Assembly (NCBI RefSeq): GCF_014838825.1 | Contig: NZ_JACYMO010000007.1 | Span: forward strand, 1 to 64,000 | Direction of reading: 5' to 3' | Origin: Erwinia persicina | GTDB taxonomy: Bacteria > Pseudomonadota > Gammaproteobacteria > Enterobacterales > Enterobacteriaceae | DNA length: 64,000 nucleotides | Shown: one piece after another, positions 1 through 8,718 of the stretch | How the letters are laid out: each line of letters starts with the position of its first letter | How positions within the stretch are numbered: the stretch's first letter is position 1 | Program-made: the position numbers and the translations under genes | Notes under the pieces: generated by a model | Told to the model about the DNA's origin: nothing | The model's input: only the letters and a program-made list of their open reading frames with translations | Database searches by the model: none

Positions 1-339
1 CGTTTCTTCATGGGGATGTCCTCATGTGGCTTATGAAGACATTACTAACATCGGGGTGTACTAATCAACGGGGAGCAGGTCAATCTCCTCAGGAGACATA
101 ACCAGTATGTCAGAGGGTCACTAAGAGTGAATGGTTCGTTTTGCAGGGATACTTACAACCAAAGGGAGTAACTCCGATCGGCGAAAAGCTCAAGCCTCTT
201 TCAACATAGCAAACACCACGCGGGCAGATCCCTGCGTCAGTTCAGGATTTGAGAAGTACGGCAGCATTATTTCCTTGCGGGCAAGGCTGCGCATCCCGTC
301 CGGCAGTGCCTGGCTGCCGGACCTTTATCTACCCCGACT
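1..339. other. Flanking stretch with no convincing gene
   Basis: No gene can be supported here. On the minus strand a short open stretch of 34 codons (294 down to 190, ATG to TGA, ending AMLKEA) follows the last gene of the large operon. Its frame stays open upstream of the ATG for ten more codons before a TAA. It could be the decayed 3' end of another gene, but it is too short to identify and has no clear ribosome-binding site. Confidence 0.4.
298..322 (-). terminator. Hairpin after the large defence operon
   Basis: A perfect 9-bp stem (GTCCGGCAG paired with CTGCCGGAC, 7-nt loop) lies 17 bases past the stop codon of the last operon gene. There is no T-run after it in the minus-strand direction, so it is either a weak or Rho-assisted terminator, or a 3'-end stabilising hairpin. 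Confidence 0.35.
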
Positions 340-3300
340 TCATTTACCCTCATCAATCGCGCTTATCACGATTGAACTACCGCCAGAATCGCCGGAAAGA
401 TAGCAGCGCAATGCGTAAACCAGCGCCACATCTTCGCTGGAAACGACCGATTCGATAATCTCCAGGTGAATACGTGACTTTAAGGCAATATTTTTCTCTA
501 GAGCTTTACAGGCAATTGCATCTGTCAGCGCCAGTAACCGCCGCGCCATCGCTGAACCCGGCACCAGCAGTAGTCGGATTTCCTCATCCTGCGATTCGCG
601 GCTGCGTAACAGCGCCAGCAGCAATTCCAGATGCCGGGTAAGGATACCTGGATCCTGCGCACGTCCAGGCTGGCCTAACCGTTGTAAGTCAAACTTCAGG
701 CAGTTTTCCGTACGCAGCAGCAGAGTCGCTATCTCTGCTTTATTAAAGCGAAAAATGAGCTGGCGCGATCGCCAGAGCGCGACGGCCAGGATCTCCAGCG
801 TAGCGGAACTCACCCATCGCTCTTGCCGTTGCGGGGCGATCAGCGCCGCCAGCAGGTCCTGCTGCCATTCCCGCTCTGCACTGCCGATGGCGTAAGCGAT
901 ATTGTTTTTCTTAGCAGATAAATCGCCCTGCGCCGTTACTGCCATCATCAATGCCCTAACAACGCTTTCAGGCGCGTCAACGTGGAGATAGCAGAGAAAG
1001 TTAAACAGCTCTTCTTTCAGGCTTTCAGGCACATTATCCGCGTCCATTAGCGCTTGCGCGCTGGCGATACCGCTCATCACGATGCGGCAAAAATCAGGCG
1101 GCATCTCCCCGGAATTTAACGAAAAGGCGTTATTCCAGAGGGTCAGCGTTGGGAAACGCAGGCTGCTCCTCAGGTGGGTAATAGTGTCTTTAGTTATTGC
1201 ATGCCCAGACGCAATCTCTTTGGCTACAAATTCATTGGGTTCTTGCTGCGGTAACAGATTGAACGACAGCGAGGTAGCCTGCGCATCAAAGGACTTAAAA
1301 TGTCGTTGATGAAAGAATACCTTGCCGTAGTCATAACGACGCGTGAAGAAGCAATGGCCATTTTTATCCTGCCGCCAGGGGAAGGGTGATGGCCCATTGT
1401 CAGCAAATTTCCTTATGCTATCGGCACTGGCGCTGAAAAAACGCTGCAATTCGTCAATTATCGCCATATTACGCTGTGTCCAGTCCGCAAGGTCGGTAAC
1501 GGTGCCTTTGTTCTGGTCAGGGAACTGTAAAAAATCCGCCCAGCGTTTCGCCGCCGGATACGCGGGCGCGGCAGCCAGCGCTCTTTTCCCCTGCTGATGA
1601 TCCGCATCGTTTAGCCATTTGACCTGCGCTGGCCTGAAGCGACCGGTGGCATTTCCCGTCGGCACGAAGACCAACTCGTAGGGTATCTCCTCACCGTAGT
1701 GATATGTCATTTCTAACGTGCATGGGGTGTCCTCCGGCAACGGAAAGGCCGGAGAACGCAACTCCGCAACATATTGCTGCAACTGCTGCCCCTGTCCCTG
1801 GCGTAGCGGAAAACGGTAATATGGCCGCCCGGCTGGCAGCGTGAACGTCTCCGCCACCTGAATGCGCATGCTGCGTCCGCGCATTGGGGTTACCGTCTGA
1901 TTATCGACCAGCGCGAAATCCGCCCACCAGTATTTGCCGTTGGCAACGGGCTGCGGAATATCCATCAGCGACAACACCGGCAGATGGTCGCGCCATAATG
2001 GCGTCTCCCCCGCCTGTTTTTGCCACTGTGCCAGGGTACGCGCGCCCGCGGTTAGCGACCATCCGCCGCCAATCCAGTTAACGTTTGGCGGCAATGTCTC
2101 GCTTTTAATATTGCGGTTCAGCGCCAGGATATGCACCCTACCGCCTTTGAGCCGCAGCGCCAGTTGGCTAAGACACTCATTAATCAGGGACGGCGTAATA
2201 CTGACTTTTGCGGCCTCGGGACAGACAGTATCCGTCATGGAAACCGGCAAGTGGAACCACTGCCGGTCCACAAGCGACAGTTGGCCGGCTTCCTGCATCA
2301 GTCCTTCCGCGCCAAACAGCGAGAAAAGCGCCCCGGCATGGGGGCAACCTTGCGCCGACAAATGCTGAACAATGGCCGTACAATCATATCCTTCCAGAAT
2401 AAAAGCAGGATGGCGTTCCCAGCCGATGCCGCAGGCTGATGGGATCTGCCGGACCACCTCCGGCAGCGCAATCGCCTGAACCGGCGTAACCGACAGCCCG
2501 CCTTCGAACACATCAAAAATCAGCACCTTGTCCCCCGCCGCGACCACATCGCGCGCAAAGCGAGGAGAAGATTGCCATGCCAGTAGCGCCGCGATGCTTT
2601 CCGGCAAGGGTACGGAGTCAGGGAAGGTGGTATTAATATTGCGCGCCAAATGCTGCAACTGAAATTCGTTACTCCAGTCCGGTGCCAGCCAACACAACCG
2701 CTCAGCCGGGAGCCATTGCTCCAGTTGCTGGATAAAGGTGCGAGCCGCTTCGCTCTTTTGCGTTTCCGTGAGCGGCGAGTCCGGGAGGAAAAGGCTTCGC
2801 ATACTGACCGTCTGTTGCTCGCCGCCCAGTCCTAGCGCGCTGGCCCGGTCGCAGTTAACCGTCTGACCAGGCCAAAGCTGTTGCATCAGGCGAACAGGCA
2901 AGGGCCGCAGGTACCCGGTTTCGCCTCCGATGACAGGGCGGGCAGCGCACAGTTGCACAAACATCTGCCCCTGCGGCTCCACATCCCATTCCGGTTCCGC
3001 AGGCGCTGCGATCTCTCCGGCTATTAACCGCGCCAGCGCAGGCGCGACCTCAGTTAGCGCCTGGTCTGCCAGCGGAAAGCGCAGCGTTTTCCCCGAAGGC
3101 GACTGCGTCACCACAATCTCGCTATCGCCGTAGCTTACGGTAATCTGCTGATGTTTGCCTTCCAGGGTAAAACCCTGCGCCCCCTGGCGAATATCAAACA
3201 CGTCAATCGCAGCGGCTTCGCTGATATTGTCCGCGCACGGGCCCTGCTTGTTTTGCCCCACGACAAACTGGACCTGCTGGCCCGGTTGCAGTGCGGAAAA

Positions 3301-4302
3301 ATTCAGTACGCGGTCAAGGTTGCTTTGATGGAAAAAGTAATCCTCCCCCTGCCGATCGGTAATAAATCCAAATTTTTTAACCTTATTAACGGTTTTAATT
3401 TTTCCCCGCTTGCGGCCATCGCGCAGGGGAAACAGGCAGCCCTGTATGGGCAGCACGGGTTTAACCGCAAAAGTGTGGTAATCGAAAGCCAGGGGTTGTT
3501 GAAGCAGACGGAATCGCCCAGTGCGATGCAGCGCCGCCAGGGTTTGCCATTGCAGCGCCAGCATCAAATCCTGCCGCATTCGCGCAGCATCTGCGGCGAT
3601 ATACTCATCCAGGCTCAGAAGCGTCTGCCAGGCATCCCATACCTTGCGATAACGCCGGTCCTGCAACAAGGTGTTGTTTGGCGGCACGTTCTGCCACAAC
3701 CCGATCTCTGCCGCCTCATCGCCGCGCAGCCAGCGCTGAAGATGAACCAGCAGAGTTTCGCACGTCTCTTCTTCTTCGCCCTGAAACACCGTTCCCCGCG
3801 CCTGTAGCAGCTCATCCAGCCGTAGTAATACGCTTTTCAACAGCCGGTTTTCTGCCGTATCCACGCTACTGCGCCGCTGTACCGCCATCACCCGGCGCTG
3901 ATTGCCCAGCTTTTGGCGTAGCGTGGTTCCCTGCTGGCGGCTAAGCCACTGCACGCTGACGCTATCCATCTCTTTGGCGGCATACAGCGGCATGACGCCG
4001 TGGTCGCGAACAATCTTCTCACGCATCTGCCCCAGAATACCCTGCAACGGTGCCAGCAGATCTTCTGCTAGGCGTTGCAGGCGATCGCGCCCCCCCTGGT
4101 CTGGTGGCAGACCCTGCGTGCCGACCCTGTTAAGAAACTCTACCGCGTCGGTCGCCAACAGCTCTCCGCTTGCCGGATCGGCATGCGTAACCCGCGATAG
4201 CCAGTTACGCAGCGCGACCAAACGTTCCGCCTGCGTTCGCTGTGGCGCATCTGACGCAAGCGCCTTAATAAGCGCCGCTTGCGAATCAATTCCCTGCGCC
4301 AT
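340..4302 (-). CDS. DUF2357-like, cold-shock and Hsp70-like fusion protein
   Basis: A 1320-residue protein and the last gene of the operon; its ATG follows the TAA of the AAA-ATPase gene directly (TAAATG). Residues about 145-230 carry an ENRLLK motif typical of DUF2357, the region that accompanies McrC-type nucleases. Residues about 298-362 form a cold-shock/OB fold with FGFIT and YFFHQ, the two RNA-binding strands of CspA-like domains. Residues about 530-800 look like an Hsp70/actin-like ATPase remnant (GDKVLIFDVFEGGLSVT at 590-606). No complete PD-(D/E)xK motif could be placed with confidence. The combination is the one expected of CoCoNuT-type McrBC relatives, which are predicted to act on RNA or the translation apparatus. 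The role as RNA-recognition or effector partner of the adjacent AAA ATPase is inferred. Confidence 0.7.
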   Translation of the reverse strand: MAQGIDSQAALIKALASDAPQRTQAERLVALRNWLSRVTHADPASGELLATDAVEFLNRVGTQGLPPDQGGRDRLQRLAEDLLAPLQGILGQMREKIVRDHGVMPLYAAKEMDSVSVQWLSRQQGTTLRQKLGNQRRVMAVQRRSSVDTAENRLLKSVLLRLDELLQARGTVFQGEEEETCETLLVHLQRWLRGDEAAEIGLWQNVPPNNTLLQDRRYRKVWDAWQTLLSLDEYIAADAARMRQDLMLALQWQTLAALHRTGRFRLLQQPLAFDYHTFAVKPVLPIQGCLFPLRDGRKRGKIKTVNKVKKFGFITDRQGEDYFFHQSNLDRVLNFSALQPGQQVQFVVGQNKQGPCADNISEAAAIDVFDIRQGAQGFTLEGKHQQITVSYGDSEIVVTQSPSGKTLRFPLADQALTEVAPALARLIAGEIAAPAEPEWDVEPQGQMFVQLCAARPVIGGETGYLRPLPVRLMQQLWPGQTVNCDRASALGLGGEQQTVSMRSLFLPDSPLTETQKSEAARTFIQQLEQWLPAERLCWLAPDWSNEFQLQHLARNINTTFPDSVPLPESIAALLAWQSSPRFARDVVAAGDKVLIFDVFEGGLSVTPVQAIALPEVVRQIPSACGIGWERHPAFILEGYDCTAIVQHLSAQGCPHAGALFSLFGAEGLMQEAGQLSLVDRQWFHLPVSMTDTVCPEAAKVSITPSLINECLSQLALRLKGGRVHILALNRNIKSETLPPNVNWIGGGWSLTAGARTLAQWQKQAGETPLWRDHLPVLSLMDIPQPVANGKYWWADFALVDNQTVTPMRGRSMRIQVAETFTLPAGRPYYRFPLRQGQGQQLQQYVAELRSPAFPLPEDTPCTLEMTYHYGEEIPYELVFVPTGNATGRFRPAQVKWLNDADHQQGKRALAAAPAYPAAKRWADFLQFPDQNKGTVTDLADWTQRNMAIIDELQRFFSASADSIRKFADNGPSPFPWRQDKNGHCFFTRRYDYGKVFFHQRHFKSFDAQATSLSFNLLPQQEPNEFVAKEIASGHAITKDTITHLRSSLRFPTLTLWNNAFSLNSGEMPPDFCRIVMSGIASAQALMDADNVPESLKEELFNFLCYLHVDAPESVVRALMMAVTAQGDLSAKKNNIAYAIGSAEREWQQDLLAALIAPQRQERWVSSATLEILAVALWRSRQLIFRFNKAEIATLLLRTENCLKFDLQRLGQPGRAQDPGILTRHLELLLALLRSRESQDEEIRLLLVPGSAMARRLLALTDAIACKALEKNIALKSRIHLEIIESVVSSEDVALVYALRCYLSGDSGGSSIVISAIDEGK

Positions 4303-6591
4303 TTATTCCTGCTCCGCTGGCGTACTTTCAAACGGCAACGCATCATCCAGTAAGTAATTCGCCGAGCTCCAGATAAACTGGCCATAGCCAAAACGGCAAG
4401 CGTGCTCAAAGTCATCAATGATGTTGTAACCATCCCGGATCAGCAGGTCACGGATCTTATCCAGGCACTCGGTTTTAGCGGTTCCCCGGGTTTCAATACC
4501 GCGCAGCTTGGGCATTACTTTCTGCACCAGTTGATCTTCAAAAGCGATCTTCATTGCCGCCTGAAGCGCCTGCGTGTTTTCCTGCTGTCTCGCCGCCAGC
4601 ACGTCAGGGTAGTTCGCCATGTAGTATTCAATCGACTGCCAGACGCGATGGCCCAGCGCCCGCCCGACGGCAGCCAGCGCCTGGTTAATCTCCTGAATCA
4701 GCGCCTTAAACTGGTCGATTTGTTCATCAGTAAAATCACTCTGTTTGCACCACCAGTTTTCCCATGTTCTGCGCGGTAACAGCGGGCTGGCTGGCTCCAG
4801 AGGTTTCAGCACATTACGTCGTTGCAGAATAGAGGGGCGCGGGAAGTTAATGACGATACCGCGATCCAGCACCTTGTCCGAAAGTGATTTGGTGGTTTCA
4901 TCCTGGTTCATGGTGCCGGCCCACAGCACATTGCGCCCCAGCTGCAATGGATACTCCATTACGCCCCCCAGCGAAATGCTCAGCGTTGGCGCATCGCTGC
5001 CTTTCATGCCGCGGCGCTGCTCCAGTTTGCTAAGGAACTCTGCGAAATAGAGTTCTACGTGCGCCAGGTTCATCTCATCCATCAGCACCAGGCTAACGGT
5101 ATCCGCCAGGCCAAGCGGATAGTCATCACTGCATGGTTTCTGCGATTGCGCCAGCAAATGCAGTAGCGGCTTACCTTCGAATCGCTCTTCCATGACATTA
5201 AACCAGCCGAGCATCGCTTCCTGGCTGTCCCAGTTCGGCTGCACCGCCAGGTTCATAAAGTTGATGCCGCCAAAATGCGCATAAAGACGCGGCAGCTCAG
5301 ATTTACCGGTGCCACTGACCCCTGCCAGTACCGTCAACGGGGACCATTCGGCAGTTTTCAGCGCGGTATGGAAGGCGTAAAGAATACGACGCGGGAACAC
5401 CAGCCCATAATCGGCGCAGCGTTTGCCTATCCCATTTAACCAGTCGATTTCCGTGATAACGCTGGCCTTATCAGCACGCGGCAACGGCAGTTTAAAGTAA
5501 GGCGTTTCAATTTCTTCTCGCCATTTCACCAGTTCATCACCGCGCTCCCGGGCGTGTTTATACCGATCGAGCCTGTCGATAAGGTGCTGGTTATGCGCCT
5601 CCAGGTACGTATTGGTTTGCTCCAGCGTTTTGTTGCGGGTCGTAGCGCTCTCCAGCTCAATTAACACCCGGTCGTAATCCCGGCTGCGTTTGCGCAGATT
5701 TTCATAATCGTCAGCCAGATTTTGCTGCTGAAGATCCAGCGCCTCTTTCTCGCTTTTCAGCCGCTCGAACTCTTCGCGCATCGCCAGCGATGGGCGCGCC
5801 AGCAGCTCTTCACGCAAGTTGCTGACTTTCATTTCGTACTCTGTCAGTTGCTGAAGTACCCGCTCCGGCTCATCCCCGCCCAGTCGCCGCGCAAGCTCGT
5901 CATAACACTGGTTTAGCGCGTTGCTGCGGCTAATCTCCTGGCGCAGGCGTTCATTTTCATCCGCGAAATCAGCGATCTGGCGTTCAAATGATAACTTGCG
6001 CTGCGCCACACGTGATTTCACTTCTTCCTCAAGTAGATGCTCACGCTGATCGAGATGCTCTTCACGCGCATCCAAACGACGCGTCAGCAGGTCATGTTGA
6101 TTCGCCTCTTCTGCAAGCCGCTGCTGAGACTGGTTGACGGCGGCGATCTGCGTGTCCAGCGCCGCGCGCATCTGTTGCAGGCTGGTATCCAGCGCCTGGC
6201 GGCGTTGCGTCCGCTCCTGTTCCCACTGTTTATCGTGGGCTTCCCGCGCCCTCGCCAGTTGGTGATCGCATTGCGCGCGCCGCTGCGCCAGCTCATCGTC
6301 AAGTTGCGCCGTACGCGCTGACCTTTCGGTATCAAGCTGCTGCTCGCTGTTCTGGCGCGCCTGAGCCAGTTGCGCATGCAACTCAGTAAATTTCTGTGCG
6401 CGCATCTCGTGGTTCTGGCTCTCAAAGACGTCGCGTCTGGCGCTAAACTCCCTCTCAGCGGCAGACAGCGCGTTTTCCCGACGCGCTAATGCTTCCCTTT
6501 CCTGTTCAATCATTCGCCATTGATGCTGTGTGTCCGGCGAAGGTTGCTCCATGTTTGTCAGTTCGGCCTGAAGTAACGCATTATCTTTCAC
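4303..6591 (-). CDS. Coiled-coil McrB-like AAA+ NTPase
   Basis: A 762-residue protein. Residues 25-350 are heptad-rich and charged (long coiled coil). Residues about 365-760 form an McrB-type AAA+ domain with Walker A GVSGTGKS (424-431), Walker B LVLMDEMN (501-508) and a downstream TMNQDE segment in the place of the McrB signature. The residues before Walker B and the NWDSQEAMLGW segment are also McrB-like. The start is GTG, directly after the TAA of the upstream gene, with GGAG nine bases before. Long coiled coils on an McrB-like NTPase are the defining trait of the CoCoNuT branch of type IV restriction. The probable role is a GTP- or ATP-driven motor that controls the next gene's product. 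Confidence 0.82.
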   Translation of the reverse strand: MKDNALLQAELTNMEQPSPDTQHQWRMIEQEREALARRENALSAAEREFSARRDVFESQNHEMRAQKFTELHAQLAQARQNSEQQLDTERSARTAQLDDELAQRRAQCDHQLARAREAHDKQWEQERTQRRQALDTSLQQMRAALDTQIAAVNQSQQRLAEEANQHDLLTRRLDAREEHLDQREHLLEEEVKSRVAQRKLSFERQIADFADENERLRQEISRSNALNQCYDELARRLGGDEPERVLQQLTEYEMKVSNLREELLARPSLAMREEFERLKSEKEALDLQQQNLADDYENLRKRSRDYDRVLIELESATTRNKTLEQTNTYLEAHNQHLIDRLDRYKHARERGDELVKWREEIETPYFKLPLPRADKASVITEIDWLNGIGKRCADYGLVFPRRILYAFHTALKTAEWSPLTVLAGVSGTGKSELPRLYAHFGGINFMNLAVQPNWDSQEAMLGWFNVMEERFEGKPLLHLLAQSQKPCSDDYPLGLADTVSLVLMDEMNLAHVELYFAEFLSKLEQRRGMKGSDAPTLSISLGGVMEYPLQLGRNVLWAGTMNQDETTKSLSDKVLDRGIVINFPRPSILQRRNVLKPLEPASPLLPRRTWENWWCKQSDFTDEQIDQFKALIQEINQALAAVGRALGHRVWQSIEYYMANYPDVLAARQQENTQALQAAMKIAFEDQLVQKVMPKLRGIETRGTAKTECLDKIRDLLIRDGYNIIDDFEHACRFGYGQFIWSSANYLLDDALPFESTPAEQE

Positions 6592-8718
6592 TTAAAATAT
6601 CTCCATCATCAGGTTCAGCGTTGTCAGTACGCGTTGTTGTAATTGGTCCATTTCGGCAGCGCTGATCAGACTGGCTGGTGCTTCGTTGCCATGCCCGCGT
6701 AACAACGCCAGACTGGCGACGAAATGAATAAAGTCGCCATCCCGATGGAAAAGCGCTTTCAGTTCTTTTTCCGGCGCCAGAATAAACATCCCCAGCAGAT
6801 TCGCTCCCAGCGTCGGGCCGCTTCCCAATACGGCCTGTTGCACTTTTTCATTGGCCACCGTGACAACGGGCGTCGGTAATTCACTGACCGATGACGCAAA
6901 ACCGGCATCGACCATTCGTTGCAGCGCCACGCTCTTCAGTTCCCCCTGGATGAGCGCCGTTTGGCGGTAGCCTTTGCTGACATGAGCTAACGCCAACTCG
7001 ATCACCGTGGCGATGCAGGTACGAAACGCCGCTTCCGTCTGCAACGGGTCGAGCGGAGGCGTGGTTAGTTGAATCATCTGGATCAGCGCATTGCGCAGCA
7101 TCCTATCCAGGGTATGGGCGACGCTTATCCCCAGCGCGTCATCCAATGCCAGACTGGCGGCGAGAAACTGCTGATTGAAGTCTTCGGATGTCGCGGTGTC
7201 AGTAGCGGATTCCTCGGGGGAAAAATCCGGGAAAAGCGTCAGGATCGCGGTCTCAGTGCGTTTCAACCACATTTGCAGGTTTTCAATGTCCAAACGCAGC
7301 ATTTGCGACTTACCGTGCATCGCCTGATCCCGACGAATTTTTAATTGCAGTAGAAATTCGATCCAATCCGGCTCCTGGCGCGCAAGCGCGCGCAGAGGAT
7401 GGCGGGGGCGCTCGTGTGCGGCGGCAATGACTAACGCCAGTAAGGGCTGCAATTCAACGTTATTATCATGAAGGGTACGGAATTTACCGCTTTTAACCCT
7501 TAACATTCCCGCCGCGCTGCCCGGAAAATTCAGGCCAAGATCCTGGGCAAACCCGACCAGTATCGACTGATTTTGTACTGGCCGCTGCATGCTGAACAAC
7601 TTCTGCCAGCGATCGGCAGGATACTGGGTAAGCAAAATACGCAGCGACCATTCAAATGCTTCATAGAGCCCGATTGCCGTATCGCCGACGTTTTGCATCA
7701 GTCTTTCTTCGTTGCCGTCAGGATCCGCATGAAGACGTTCGCTCCGCACGATAAGGCTCTTCGCGACCGCCAGCCTGCGCGCGACCTGGTGATACTTACC
7801 GATGCTCTGGGCATGGGTATAAGCGGCCCGAATGTGGTCCGCGCGCTGCTCCGGTATACGTTCGACCCGCGCGCGTTTTTTCAGCCCGGTTATCCACGGC
7901 ATACTTTGCGAGACGCAGTATCGCGCCAGGGCGTCGTTGAAGCCGAAACCAAAGCCATCGGTGACGATCACATTGCCGCTCCCCTTACGGATGAGCGCGC
8001 TGCAGTGCAAGAAAACCAGCTCGGCGCTATCACTTATCTGAATGGCTTCCGCCTCCGGAAGCGAGGAAAACGGCAGTTCAACCTGGGGATTAAGATAACG
8101 GAGGTCTTTATGCCTTCTGGCGAATCCGCGCATCGCCCGCAGCACCTGATTGACGCTCGGTTTTTCCGCATGCGCCACCGCGCCGCGTGGCCAAATTCGT
8201 ATGGCGTGAATGGCATTTTTATCGGTCTGGCGTTGCAGAAATCGCAGATTTTCTCCGCCATCCCAGTGCTCCACTTTTTTGAAAACCGGCTGTTCGGTGG
8301 TGATCCACTCCATTAGCTCGCCATTCAGCGCATCAACCAGCACCCACGCCACGCGGTATTCCACTTCGCCGCCGTGCGGATCGTGCTGTTCCGCCAACAA
8401 TTTATGCGCGCGCGGCGTTAACTGCTGGCATGTATCCAGCAGGTTGAGTTGGTGCAGCCGCTGTTGAATAAACGTCACCAGTTCGACTTCAAGGCACGTC
8501 AGATCCGCCAGATGCGCCGCTTCCGTTGATGACACGGCCATCAGATTCAAAATCAGCTCTTCAAACACATTCAGCACACGGTTTTTTTTGTGCGGAAGAG
8601 ATAACGTCCAGGCGTGGCAAGGCCACAAAATATCCTGCCGGGCAGCGAAACTCACCGTCGTGGTGGTATCAGAGAAACTGATGATTTTCGGTCGATAGTC
8701 TGTTGGTTGGCTGCTCAT
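6592..8718 (-). CDS. Winged-helix protein with a HEPN-like motif
   Basis: A 708-residue protein whose start overlaps the helicase stop by ATGA. Residues about 45-112 resemble a winged helix (helices NVFEELILNLMA and ELVTFIQQRLHQLNLL, then LTPRAHKLL). Residues 455-490 contain IRRDQAMHG, which fits the RxxxxH catalytic signature of HEPN ribonucleases (R463, D464, H468) and sits between hydrophobic helices as HEPN motifs do. The last 200 residues are helical and unrecognised. HEPN domains are known RNases in toxins and in CRISPR or abortive-infection effectors and are reported in CoCoNuT operons. The enzymatic call rests on one short motif, so a non-catalytic HEPN or chance match is possible. 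Confidence 0.6.
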   Translation of the reverse strand: MSSQPTDYRPKIISFSDTTTTVSFAARQDILWPCHAWTLSLPHKKNRVLNVFEELILNLMAVSSTEAAHLADLTCLEVELVTFIQQRLHQLNLLDTCQQLTPRAHKLLAEQHDPHGGEVEYRVAWVLVDALNGELMEWITTEQPVFKKVEHWDGGENLRFLQRQTDKNAIHAIRIWPRGAVAHAEKPSVNQVLRAMRGFARRHKDLRYLNPQVELPFSSLPEAEAIQISDSAELVFLHCSALIRKGSGNVIVTDGFGFGFNDALARYCVSQSMPWITGLKKRARVERIPEQRADHIRAAYTHAQSIGKYHQVARRLAVAKSLIVRSERLHADPDGNEERLMQNVGDTAIGLYEAFEWSLRILLTQYPADRWQKLFSMQRPVQNQSILVGFAQDLGLNFPGSAAGMLRVKSGKFRTLHDNNVELQPLLALVIAAAHERPRHPLRALARQEPDWIEFLLQLKIRRDQAMHGKSQMLRLDIENLQMWLKRTETAILTLFPDFSPEESATDTATSEDFNQQFLAASLALDDALGISVAHTLDRMLRNALIQMIQLTTPPLDPLQTEAAFRTCIATVIELALAHVSKGYRQTALIQGELKSVALQRMVDAGFASSVSELPTPVVTVANEKVQQAVLGSGPTLGANLLGMFILAPEKELKALFHRDGDFIHFVASLALLRGHGNEAPASLISAAEMDQLQQRVLTTLNLMMEIF

